This document shows positions 23,048 through 35,600 of a stretch of 64,000 nt of DNA, piece by piece (positions within the stretch are counted from its first letter, which is position 1; each line of letters opens with the position of its first letter). Made by a program: the position numbers and the translations under genes. The DNA is from Tethya wilhelma (Eukaryota; Porifera; Demospongiae; Tethyida; Tethyidae): contig CAXIPT010000001.1 in assembly GCA_964030475.1 (NCBI GenBank), positions 21,634,354 to 21,698,353 on the forward strand, in the 5' to 3' direction. Under the pieces are notes generated by a model. It searched no databases. It was not told where the DNA came from and was given only the letters and a program-made list of their open reading frames with translations.

Positions 23048-26000
23048 GACAAATACCTGATTTTGCAGTCCCACTTCTTGGTGGTGGTGTTGTCCTTGCA
23101 ACTCTATGGTAGGTGGCTGGAGTGGTTCACTCTTTACTGCTGACTGGTGTTTAGCAGCTTGCTCCTGATCTGACCCCTCCTCACCTTCCTCGAATGGATC
23201 CAACTTGTTCATCAGCTTCTTGAACTGCACGTATAGTTTAAACAGACATTTCACTACATGATGCATGAGTGCATGTGGTCGCAATAATACTCTGTATTAT
23301 TGTTATCATTGCTTTATAGGTTACAACATAGCTAGCCTATTGAGCTAGATCCTTTTTTCTACCCATGATCTTCTACACCTACAGGTCTCTGAGCACAGCT
23401 AGTACAGAAGCCATAATGCATGTTGTGGTTCTTCTTGTAAGTGGTTATGAAACCAAGCTGGTAATTGTAATGATATTCATCATTACCACAATGCCCTAGC
23501 CTCATTCCCAGGCCTTCTGCTGCTGCTAGTATTGATTTATTAAATTGACGATTTTTATCATTTTCATAATTTTTTAGCACGCAGAAGGCCTGGTGAATGA
23601 AATCATGTGAATGACATCAGAAAACTTGTAGCGTATGTGGCCTAACAGCAAGCAAGACTTGAAGATTTTTTTTGTGCACAAGCCCGCAAGACAAGACAAA
23701 GAGCAGAGTTATTGAGTAGCACAACACTACGCTAGGCAATGCCTGCCAAAATGTCTCAAAGTAGCAAGAAAGTTTGAAAAAAAAACACAGAAAAAAGAAG
23801 CGATGTCTAGACATATCACTCATATCTAAGGTCAAACTATAAGTCCAAATTTATGTTTATTTGGCTGTTTTGTCTGGTCTTGATCTTTTCACTTCTGTCA
23901 TCTGGCCTTCAAACTCAGATTGGCTGCGCTTGTAGTCTAGCTCCAGGTCAAAGCGCTAGCGCACAGCATAGGCTCACAAAATTATTCACAAACTGATGAT
24001 GTCATATGCAAAATATGTGGGCAGTCTAAGCAGTCCTGCCCACATGCAAAATCACTTGTCTACCATGCGTCTACACTCGTTTCCCAGGCCCTCTGCGTGC
24101 TTAAATAAAATCATCTGGTAAGGATTGTCAACGTAACAAATAAACAATAGTAGGATGCAGAGGGCCTGGTGACGAGGCTAACAATGCCCCATTTCTACCC
24201 TTGATCTACAACACAGCGAAAGGGTCTAGTACAGGTCAGTTATTTGCTACGTCACAGCCATTTTAACCAATGGACACTAGCTTTTGAAATCTTGAAAGCA
24301 ATCATGGCTATGGCACTGCTATCTATAGAGGCTGTGTACTACATGTGTGCTTGTAGGATAAGTGGAAAGGACAAGGTCTTGTAATATACAGTGACTATAC
24401 TTACCTCGAGATACTGTGCGAGGTATTCCTCCTTGGTTCTCACTTGCCTTCTGCCACCAGCTAGTATCTCACTCTTCAATTCACTCACCACTCGCTGGGG
24501 ATCAAACACCACACCCATTCTACGAGACACTGCCTTGTCGTATGCCTTGACTGACTCCGTTGGAGAGTACTTCTGACATTTACTAGAGAGAGTGAGAAAA
24601 ACAAAAAACAAACAAACAAACTAAATAAATAAACATACAAAGTATGTTATGCCGAATGTCATGTCAGTGCAAGTATATGCACATGACATAAGGATTTAGG
24701 GAGTTAGCATTTAGTCAAGTTTTGGCAAATAACTATTATTACCAGCTTTATTACAATTATATTTTGTAGTAACTGGCAGAGACTAACCTATCAGAGAGCC
24801 CATAACTCTTCTTGAGGTGTTCTTTCAGTAGCAGCAAGAGGAAGCAACCCTGACAAGAGTGGCAACAATCAGAGAGTTGATGGACATTGCAACTTTGTTG
24901 AGCTGAAGTAGAAGTAGAGTAACATACACACAGAGTAAATTGACTGGTTCTAAATAGACCCCACGTATGTACTGGTTGGAGCCTTGCTGTTGCATATAAA
25001 GTGCACACATGCAGTGCCCAACACTCACACAAGCTATGGATATCTTCTTCATCATCATCCACAGCTGCTCCACTTGATGAGGAGTCACCAAGAGCCTGAG
25101 TGAAAACAACCAGAGGGGAAAAAAATCACCCTACATGTCTAGATGTATCCCCTTGACAATTTTTACCGTAATCAATTGAATCGAATTTGGAATGGATTTG
25201 TTGCAGCATACATATATGCAGTAGAACATACAAATTTTCCACTTCAGTATGCATGATGAAAGAACTTTCATAAACTAGCTTTCATGAAGAGTTTAAATGG
25301 GTACAACAATAACTCTAGCTGGCTTGTATAAACGATAATATGCATACTTTCTTAAACTCTTGCAGTAGGTTCGATCCAGTCACAGAGAGGGTCATGTCAA
25401 CATGGTGTACCACAAACAGAGGCTCCTCGAGAGTGTTGTAAGGCAGATAGGCTAGATTGTCTGCCAGGTAGAGTAGGAAATCCACGGGATTCTTCTACAA
25501 ACACAAAAGAAAAGAAAGAAAAAATAGGGTGTTTGATGAACAGTTTTTTGGGGGTTGCAATGATGTATATAGATAGAAGATACAATGTCACGTGATGGGT
25601 GTGATATATCAGGATGCTCCCAGTATTCACAAACTACATGTATAGTATACATACCAAAAGTTAAGTCACATGGCTGCTACAGAGCCATTAGGTGCTTATG
25701 AGGGCCAGGCCTAGATAGCGAGCTGGAAAAGCAACCAAAAGAATGGGGAGAACGAGCGCATTCCAATGGCATTTGAAATTTTTGAAATTGGTTGGATAAT
25801 AAGAGAGTTATTCAATTTTTTCTACTGGCATTCTCAAACCAGGTGGACCTTACATTATTAAGTTGGGCATTACCACAAATATGCTACACTAATGACTACA
25901 ATCAACCATGTGTGTAATCTCTGACCCAAGCATACTCATATGCACATAAATAGGATTTACCTCATAGTCTTCAAAGTAGCGTAACAGTGCTTTAAGAAAG

Positions 26001-27402
26001 GCCCTTCTGTGTTGTTTAGTGGATCGCACAAGAGAGTATATGTGAGCCAAATAGCTGAGATGATTGCCAAGATTATCAGTGTTATAGCCCCTACAGGTGT
26101 CCTGGAGATAAAAAAAAATCAATGGATAACACAATTAGTATGGTTGTAATAATGCCTACTAACTAGACTGACTGCACATTTATTTTTCTTGAAAAAAGGC
26201 AAATTCTAGCTTACCAAAGGGCTAAACTACTTCACATGTACACATTTAAGCAAGTGCATGGATGCTTGTAGTTTAGCTACTTTGTGAGCATAGTCAAATA
26301 CACATGCATAATTTGACTCACCCCTGACACCAGTTTTTGGTACTCGAAAGATTTCCTGACTCCACGCATGAGATGAGTCTAGAGCAAGAGAAAAATTTAT
26401 GAGAAATGAAAGGAAATGTGACAAGACAAAGAAATGGCCAAATTGTAAGAAGCCGGCAAATGAAATCCGAATAAAAGGAGCTTTAGATTTAACCAAATGA
26501 GTGAGTGCATAGGAATGATCAATTGAGTGTAAAATCAGTGGTAATGTAGCCTAGCCCTGGCTCACAGTAACTCATACAACACTAAGGTAGCCTTGCACAT
26601 TATTATGCATACTGAAATGTACCACACTCTAAAGGTACTATAGAGACATCAAATACATGCATGCTGTGACAAGCAAATTGAGTCCATCAATTCCTAGGAT
26701 TATTGCCAGCAAAGTTTTCCTGAGCTTTAATAAAGGAAAGGCTTTATAATATACACTGTATAGAACATCCATTTCTTAAAAGTAAAGGTTAAAAGGTTAA
26801 GGAAGGGGAGGGGGAGCTCCTTTGATGCATTATCATGGCTTATTGGCTGGCTCTGACAAATGAAAAAGTTAGTCAGTAACTCACTCAGGCCTAGGGTGAC
26901 TCATAAGCTAACTTCTCCAAGCATTATACGTAACACAATATCCAAAGTGGTGTTAAAATACACAGCTATTTCATGTTAATTTCATCTTAAAAATTAATTG
27001 TCTTTAACACTTTTCCTTTTGATTACAGTCATTATGGTTATTATGAAATTGATACATTTACTGATAATTTTGATCTGTACACAAAATCACTTTCACAAAA
27101 GTGTGCTACTATTCCACACTTTAAGTGTCCCCACACTTCCACTTTTTCACTCACCAAATTTAACTATAGTTGTAGTCATAAGTCCAATCAGATTGTCAAG
27201 ATGCTTTTGCAATGACAGTTTCTTTATTGCGGCAATATTAGTGTAAACATGCATGTACACTATGTGACTATGAATTACTAGTGATACTCTTACCTGTGCA
27301 ATGTGTCCATATCTTCCAGTGTGGTCAGTGAGCTGTTGGTCAGCCTTTACCTTAATGGACGGATCAGCATCAGTACTCATGGCAATCATGTATGGGAGAC
27401 AC

Positions 27403-27438
<36 letters not shown>

Positions 27439-30400
27439 GCATGCATATATAAGATGCTGAGCTAGCTATATCACAAAGGTTTTGGTATAAACGTAACCAT
27501 GCAGTTATGAGGCCTTATGTCATGGTATTACATAATCGAGTGTAATCACCCAGTGCAATGCAACTGTCAGTACTATCTATTCCTTGTTAAGAGTTAAAAT
27601 ACTATCACTCAAACAATGTTTGCACAATAGGTCATAAAAACTTTAGAAAATTAAAGGTTGCTTAACAAGAAAAGGCGTGTATTTTGATGACATTGAATGT
27701 GTACTGTCCACTAAAGCCCAACCATGAAGATCTCAATCTACCTGTGGCTGCTATTGCTAGCCTACTATACTCTAGCCAGTAGAGCGACGGTCAGACTACC
27801 CCTCTACAAAACAAAGAGAGGAGTAGGTCACTCCAAAAGATACAAAAGAGGTGCAGCTGTGAGAGCATCACTCAGCCAACTTGGACACACAAATACACCT
27901 GCCCAAGACACACCCCATGCCGTACCAGCCATCGCTGACCTACCAAACCTATCGATCTACACCTCCATTGATGTTGGAACTCCACCCGTTACATTCAGAG
28001 TGGCTCCAGCCACCGAAAACAGTTCATCCGACCTCTGGATCCTTTCTGCTGAGTGCAAAGACATAGGATGTCAGCAACACATCAGGTACAACCACAGTCT
28101 CTCGACGACCTACGTTAAAAACGGTGCTCTCTACGATGACACTCTAACCAGTGGCTATCTCAGTCAAGATACCGTCAGTATTGCTGGTTTGACTGTAGTT
28201 GGGCAAGTGTTTGGAGAGGCAGTTAACGTGAACAGTTTCGACATACTTGGTGATCCTGAAGGATATCTAGGTCTAGGGCTTCAACCCACCGTAATGACTG
28301 CTACACCTTCACTGTTTTCCAACTTGATAAAACAAGAGTTGATAGACAAGGCGGTGTTTGGTATCTACTTGGTTCCTTGGAACTATACAAACAATTCGTC
28401 GGGTCAAAATCCTTCGGGTGAAGTCATCCTTGGAGGTCGTGACCCCAATCACTATACGGGGGAGTTGACGTACACCAGTCTCACTAGCAAAGAACACTGG
28501 CAGTTTAAAGTGAACTCAGTATCTATCAAATCAAAACTGAACGACACCATTACCCCGGTAGGATGCCAAGGTGGTTGCAATGCTATCATTGACAGCATAG
28601 ATCCGTTCATTGTCGGCCCGATGAAAGAGTTGAATGAAATCAATAATAAGTTAGGAGCAATCAATCCGGATCCAGACAACAACTTAATTTACTACTTCAA
28701 CTGCAATGCAATAAAGGTACTGCCTACACTACTCCTCAATATTGAAGACAAGGGATTTGAATTGAGTGCAGAGCAGTATGTTTTAAATCTTGATGGTGAA
28801 ATCTGTCTGAGTGCTTTTGTTGGGGACTATGTACCAGAATGGATACTAGGAGCTCCCTTTCTGGAGGCCTTCTATAGCGAGTTTGATGTAGGAAACAAAC
28901 GGCTAGGGTTTGCACCAGTCAAGTATTGAATGTGCATACATTCATGTAATGTCTATGATACATACTGGGATGTAATGCACAATCATTTTAATGCATGGAC
29001 AAATTGCATGCCAGAGTCAGAAATGCTAGGTAAAGGTCATCACTACAAAATACTACAATTAATGGGACCTATTACATCATTATATGACAAAAGGGGGGTT
29101 CCCTAGGACCATGCAAGGACCAACACTCAGCAGAACTCAAGTATGAACTGTGTACATGTACATACAGCTACAACAACTTTGCTAGTTATTGCACTGTTGT
29201 ATTGCAGTGGATGGCAGTTAAGCACAGCAACAATTGTGAGGCTACCACTCCACAAAGACAACTTTGGAGCTACAACCCCAAGCAGTGCTCCTCCAACTGG
29301 TATGCTGACAGGCACTAGATCTGATTCACTACCAGCAAAGTTGATGCAAGGAACAGACAGACACAAGCTGAATGATGAAGCACCCAGCTTACCGATAGTG
29401 CATAGAAACCAGCTACTGCTTACCACAGTGAGTATTGGCACACCGCCTCAGACATTCAAAGTGGCTATAAACACAGGTGTAGAAAATTCTGACTTTTGGG
29501 TGGTTTCTGCTGATTGTACAAGTGATCGATGTAAGCAAGTTTCAAGGTATTACCACAACCAATCTAGCACCTATCTTAAAAACGGCAAACGGTTCTCTTC
29601 AGGTTATACCAGTGGATATCTCAGCTATGATACAATCCATCTTGGTCCATCGTTGCAACTAAAGTCACAGGACTTTGGAGAAGCCGTGAAGTACGAAGCA
29701 GTTTCTCAACTGAATTATGATGGAATGATTAGTATGGGTGTGCAACCTGTATCTGACACTGATTCACCACTACTCTTCAACCTAGTTCAACATAAGCTGA
29801 TTGATGCACCGATATTTGGGATCTATTTGGCCTCACAAAACAACAATACACATATCTTCAAGGGAGAACTGATATTAGGTGGGCGTGACAGTCAACATTA
29901 TGTTGATGATCTGTCCTATGTCAAACTCACAAATAAGGATAGCTGGCAGTTCCAGATGGGTTCCATCTCCATTGTCAAAAACAATAGCTTGAGTACTGTA
30001 ATAGCTTGCAAGAACGGGTGTGAAGCAATCATTGACACTGGAACCAGTGTAGTATTTGGACCACCAGCTGACATAAACACCATCAACAAGGAACTAGGAG
30101 CAGTGAGAAACCCAGTCAACAAACTTTGGTACTTTAACTGTAGCCAAGTATCAACGCTTCCCAATATCACTATGAGTATCGCTGGCAAGGAGTTTGTGTT
30201 GACCAGGAATGACTATGTAGTAATAGTTGAGAGCAAGTATTGCATCAGTGGATTTGCAGAATTGGATGAAGAAAAATCACTGTGGATTCTAGGAGGAGTG
30301 CTCCAACAAGTGATGTATATTGAGTTTGATGCGGGAAACTTACAGTTAGGATTTGCAAAATCAAAGTGAAATACAATCAATCATACGTACACTAGAATAT

Positions 30401-30739
30401 GAGTATGTGAATGTCTTCCAAAGTTTATGTATAGAAAAGTACATACAAACTTGGAAACCTGGCTTATACAGAACTTTACTCGAGACATTTATTAACATGT
30501 TGCTATAAAATATTGTAAGTCCCATCCTTGCTTGATCATGTAAATTATAGTAAGCTTTCACAATTAAAATAGGAGAATGTATTACTTTATCAAGCTATAT
30601 GATTACACTTACCTGAGCTGGATGGACCAGACCTTGTCTCAGAATAACAATCACAGTTTGAAGAGCTCTGATCCTGACTTGACCATCACCACTGAAGAAT
30701 GACTCCAACATCGGGGTGAGAAACGTCTGAGCTATACTG
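22324..30739 (-). CDS. NIPBL: NIPBL C-terminal exon block
   Basis: Exons in reading order: 30739-30613, 27401-27294, 26378-26322, 26101-25961, 25494-25348, 25095-25029, 24902-24788, 24582-24405, 23224-23057, 22707-22570 and 22368-22324. All phases join. The first encodes MLESFFSGDGQVRIRAL and LRQGLVHPAQ; later ones give ADQQL, HLSYLAHIYSLVRS, LLYLADNLAYLPYNTLEEP, an acidic linker DDDEEDIHSL, LLLLLKEHLKKSYGLSD and AVSRRMGVVFDP. A Cys-rich insert (SCNVHQLSDCCHSCQGC) before LLLLLKEHLKK looks lineage-specific. The final two exons make a Pro/Ser/Arg-rich tail with KSKKKRR (possible nuclear localisation signal) and the acidic end SSDDSDDDPDFK. The large intron 30612-27402 holds both pepsin-like genes on the other strand. 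Confidence 0.87.
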
Positions 30740-32476
30740 CTACTTACACTGTGCGTGTATGTTACAGGTACCTAGGACTTTAACCCACCATGTTGACTGC
30801 TACACCTTCACTATTTTCCAACTTGATAAAACAAGAGTTGGCACACCACTTGAGACACGAGTCAAAGTGGCTATAAACACTGGTGAAGAAAATTCTGACT
30901 TTTGGGTGATTTTTGCCAATTGTACAAGTAATTGATGTAAGCAAGTATCAAGGTACTAGGTATATCACCACAACAAATCTATAGCACCTTTCATAAAAAT
31001 GGCAAACAGTTCTCTTCAGGCTATAGCAGTGGATATCTCAGCTATGATACAATCCATCTTGGTCCATCATTGCAACTAAAGTCACAGGACTTTGGAGAAG
31101 CCGTCAAGTACAAAGCAGTTTCTCAACTGAACTACAATGGAATGATTAGCATGGGCATGCAAACTGTACATGTATCTGACACTGATTCACCACTACTCTT
31201 CAACCTAGTTCAATATAAGCTGATTGATGCACCGATATTTGGGATCTATCATAGGTACTACATTCCTTGATACTCGTTTTCATCACAAATAAGCCTGAAC
31301 AAAAACTAGAAAGCTTTGAAACTGAGAGTATAAATTCATGTACTTCAATGTAACCATCTCCTTGTAGAGTTCAAAGGTCATTATCCACGTTGCATTAGCC
31401 TTCTCCACTTAATGTAGTGCATGCATATAGCTGCTACCAAGCTTTTTGTAAGGACTAACCAGTCTCTAATAGTTTCCACACTGTAGTGTTGAAAACAGTG
31501 AATGAACAAGTAGTAAAAAATTTTTAAAAAATAAGTAGTGTAGGAATGGGCAATGCGGTAAAAAGTATTGGAACAAGGCATGTCTCATCGGCACATGACT
31601 ACTTCATTTTTTATATCCAACTCTTGGCTGGCAGTCCTGGACCAGTTTAAGTTACCTGTCTGTTATAGTTTGCTCCACTGCTTAGCCTACTGATTAGTAG
31701 GAATTTGAACCAATAGAATAATAAGCTATACTGCACTATTGTACAGATTGTTGCATTTACGACACTTAGCGAGATCCTTAGGAAGGATCAACTGACAAGA
31801 ATAAAAATGAAGTAGTCATGTGCCGATGAGACATGCCTTAACTACTAAGTCTTGTATATTTTGTTTTTCTTTTACTGAAGTAAATTTGACAAAGCTTTTT
31901 ATGTCGGTAATAAAACTAAGCAACAATCGCACTAGCGTAGTGAAGTGAAAAAAAAAATACATTGTAGGGCTAATGCACTACAATATCAATGAAGCAACTA
32001 AAGCTTTTTTTAGCCAGACAACCAAGCTTTAAAAGTAATACTATTCATATTAAAGCAATAAATTTTGGTGGATTTAACTTCAGTGATTTGGAGAAATTCG
32101 CCAATTTCACCAAAAATAAAATCCTCGCAAAAGTTTCCGACTATATATAATACGGTAGTTTGTATCTTAGATTTATTCATTACTGGTTCATTAGACTGAG
32201 TGTATTCATATTATCATGAGGTGACTTTTGATGTCATCAGTTACCATGGTGATGCTATAGCTATGATCATATGAATGGTGGATTGCTGGTTATGATATAG
32301 TCAAAGGTTCTATAATAATACTGCTGTATTTAGTGAACAGTGACTGGCTAATAATCATTTGGAAGTTTCTGTTACAATTGCAAGTATCTCAGCAAAAGGT
32401 GATAATTACTTCTGAGTATAATTTTAGGGGTGGGGCAGAATGTACATGCACTAGACTAAGTCATAATTCAAATTCT

Positions 32477-32515
<39 letters not shown>

Positions 32516-32577
32516 CCTCANNNNNNNNNNNNNNNNNNNNNNNNNNNNNNNNNNNNNNNNNNNNNNNNNNNNNNNNN

Positions 32578-32618
<41 letters not shown>

Positions 32619-35600
32619 ACCGGTTTTTCTACACTTGATCAAAAATATTTTTTCAAGCAAAACTGTAAACTTGGAACACAGTAGCCACATAGAAAACTTT
32701 GCAATTAAACCTCAAAAGTTTGACTTTTTTGTACAATTAACCCAAGTTGCATTGAAAAGTCAACTTATAAAAGATGTCAGATATAAAACCTAAGCCTAAG
32801 CCAAAGCCCATCTCTGCTAGCTGTGGTGATGAGGTGGATCTTCACTCCTCCTGCTACAGTGACTTCTTTCTCCTGAGGACTCCCATCGCCATCAATGGAC
32901 GTCCAGCTGACATCAAGACACTCAATGAAGAGCCAGTGTTGAGGGCCAGAGCCGTCTCTGTCAAACTGGGGGACATCTTACACCAAGCAGTGGCTCCTGT
33001 AGCCAGCAGCTATGGAGCCCACTCAGTGGAAACCTTCTACTATGAACAAGTGGCACTGTTCCTAGTAAAGTTTGCATCCAAAGAATCACTAAAAAAGTTC
33101 TTAACCCAAAACGACGCCATGCAGAAAGATCTTTCGTCAGCCATTGCCAACTTATTCATGAAAGAAGAAAGCCATTCCTCCAAACAACCTCAGTCAGCTC
33201 CTTCAAAGGAACAGCTCCAAGTAGCTGTAGAGGTCAAAGTCCACCTGGTGTCCCCAGCTGTAGGCCGACCAGTGGTTGTCAATAAAGTCAACGTAGCAAA
33301 CCACTCACTGATATTTGAGAACTGGAAGAGAAGCAAGATGGTGGAATTCACCAATGACATCTTTACCAAGCCACCCTGTAGTGCTGTTGATATGAGAAGT
33401 GAGTAAAATAAAATAAATATTATGGTAGCAATAATTACATTCCTTTTTTTCCTTACTCTGCACTCCTATATACACAAATTAAAATGACTTTATATATATA
33501 TATAAATATATTTATATACATGCACGTCTTTTCTTTTATTCTCCAGGTGATGGAGTGCTGGTATCCCCCACTTCTCTGGCTAGTACACCTCAGGAAGTGA
33601 CACACCCCTCCACTCACAGTGATTCTACCACACCCACCAACAAACGTACAACATCATGTGTGTGTGTATTGAACACAACATTGTAGCTATAGTAAAATGT
33701 TTCATCCACAATTGTTATTAATTGTACGCATGACATTAGGTGGTGTTGATAGTGCTGAGTTAGCAGATCTTCAGATGGAGCTGAGTGGAGTCATAGCATG
33801 GTTTGAGCTAGGTGTTCAACTGAAGATACCTACAACCAAACTGTTGGCCATTCATGAAGACTATAGGACAGTGGACAAGTGTCAATTGCATATGCTTATT
33901 CACTGGGAACAGCTGGAGAAGCCTACTTGGACCAAACTATTCTCAGCCCTGGTCAATATTGGAAGGAAAGGCCTTGCTGATAGTCTAGCAGAGAAATATG
34001 GTAAAGAGATCGAGCTTATAAATTGCAAATAGCAAAATGACGCCATGATTTTTGGCTGTCATTGTTTTGTATTTTTCTGTGTTTTAATCCATTTCACCTG
34101 TTTGTTTGTTTTTTCAATCCACTTTCCTTCAGGTTTGCCACCACCATTACCTGCAGCAGTGTCTCCTGCTGAAGGTAGTGCCTCCTCTAAGCTCATGGAG
34201 AGTGAACAAAAGCTCTTGGAGAAAACAAAGGAGCTGAAAGAAGCTAAACAGCAGCAAACTATCACAATTCAGAAGTTTGAGAAGGAGGTTTCAGAGGAAG
34301 TACCCCTGCTCCAGCACAGAGTCAAGACACTCACAGATGAAACAGAACTTCTACGATTACAACTTAAACGTAGAAATGAGGAAATGGAAATGTTTGAGAA
34401 ACTCAAGCAAACAGCAAAAGAAGGAGAACATCTACTTTTTGAGAATTTGTTGAAGGAGAAAAGTGAACAGATCAAATCTCTTGAGAAGCAACTCGCTGGG
34501 AAAGAGATGGAACTTGATTCCACCAAGAAACAACTCAAGGATAAAGAAGCAGACCTAGCTAGGATGATGAAAGAGTTGAGTGCCAAGTCTGATCGATTGT
34601 CTGAGCTGGAAACACAAGTGGAGAAATTGAGAGAGTCATTTGATGAACAACAAGAAGAGATGAACAGGAAATTGATGGAACAAAGTGCAGCATTAGAGTC
34701 ACATGAAAAGTACCTCAAAGAAGTTGAAGTAAGTAAGATGATCAATGTCATAATGCAATGATTATGTTACTTTATATAGATTCAGAGAGATGTTGCAATG
34801 AAGGAGGCAAGCAAGAAGAAAGAAGAGATCCAGTCCTACACTCAACAACTGACAGACAAGAAGAAAGAGATCAGTCGACTTTCAGAGAAGATTGTTGCAC
34901 AAGAGAGAGAGATGGAAAAGTTACGAGAGGAGTTTGACTCCAATCATGGTAGTTGGGAGCAACCCTCGGCTAAAGAGAGGAGAGAAGATGAGGCAAAAGA
35001 TCAGCAGCTACTCTCACTAAAGATGGGGGTGATGCAATTACGACTGAAACTAAGAGAAACAAAAGACAAGAAACACAAAGACAAGATGAACCTGGAGGCA
35101 GCAAAGAAAACAGTAGAAAAATATGAGGCAAGGTCAAAAGGTCAAAGTTCATCACAACATGGAGAGACACCACCTAGAACACAGCCTCAAGACATTCAGC
35201 CTCAGCTACAACAACTAGCACTATCACAACAGACAGAAGCCAAGAAGAAACCAGGTTTGAAAGGGTTAACATTGAAATGGAGGAAGGGACCAAAAGCACC
35301 TCGTGGAGTGGCAAGAGGATCTTCTACTATCATAGGAGATACTGTCTACATTAATGGATACAGAGGTGTAAATGTCTATTCCTTCAACTACAGCACCTCC
35401 ACATGGTCAACTCTACCATCAATGTGCCCTCACCCCCTTTTTACTCTTTCAACCATCAACAACACACTGACAGCAGTTGGAGGGCGTGGTACAAACAAGC
35501 TATTCACCTACTGTGACCACAAGTGGGTGGAGCTATATCCTCCAATGCCTACAGCAAGGCACAGGGCTACAGTTGTCTCCACCACCACTCATGTGGCTGT

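Noticed and set aside
22822..23284. Several 70-150 codon frames of His/Thr or Val/Cys repeats
   Set aside because: Translations of the (CA)n tract, some crossing an N. Only the exon 23224-23057 is real.
34269..34751. 160-codon minus-strand frame opposite the coiled coil
   Set aside because: Ser/Leu-rich antisense of Glu/Lys heptads, a common artefact; the plus-strand exon is phase-consistent with its neighbours.
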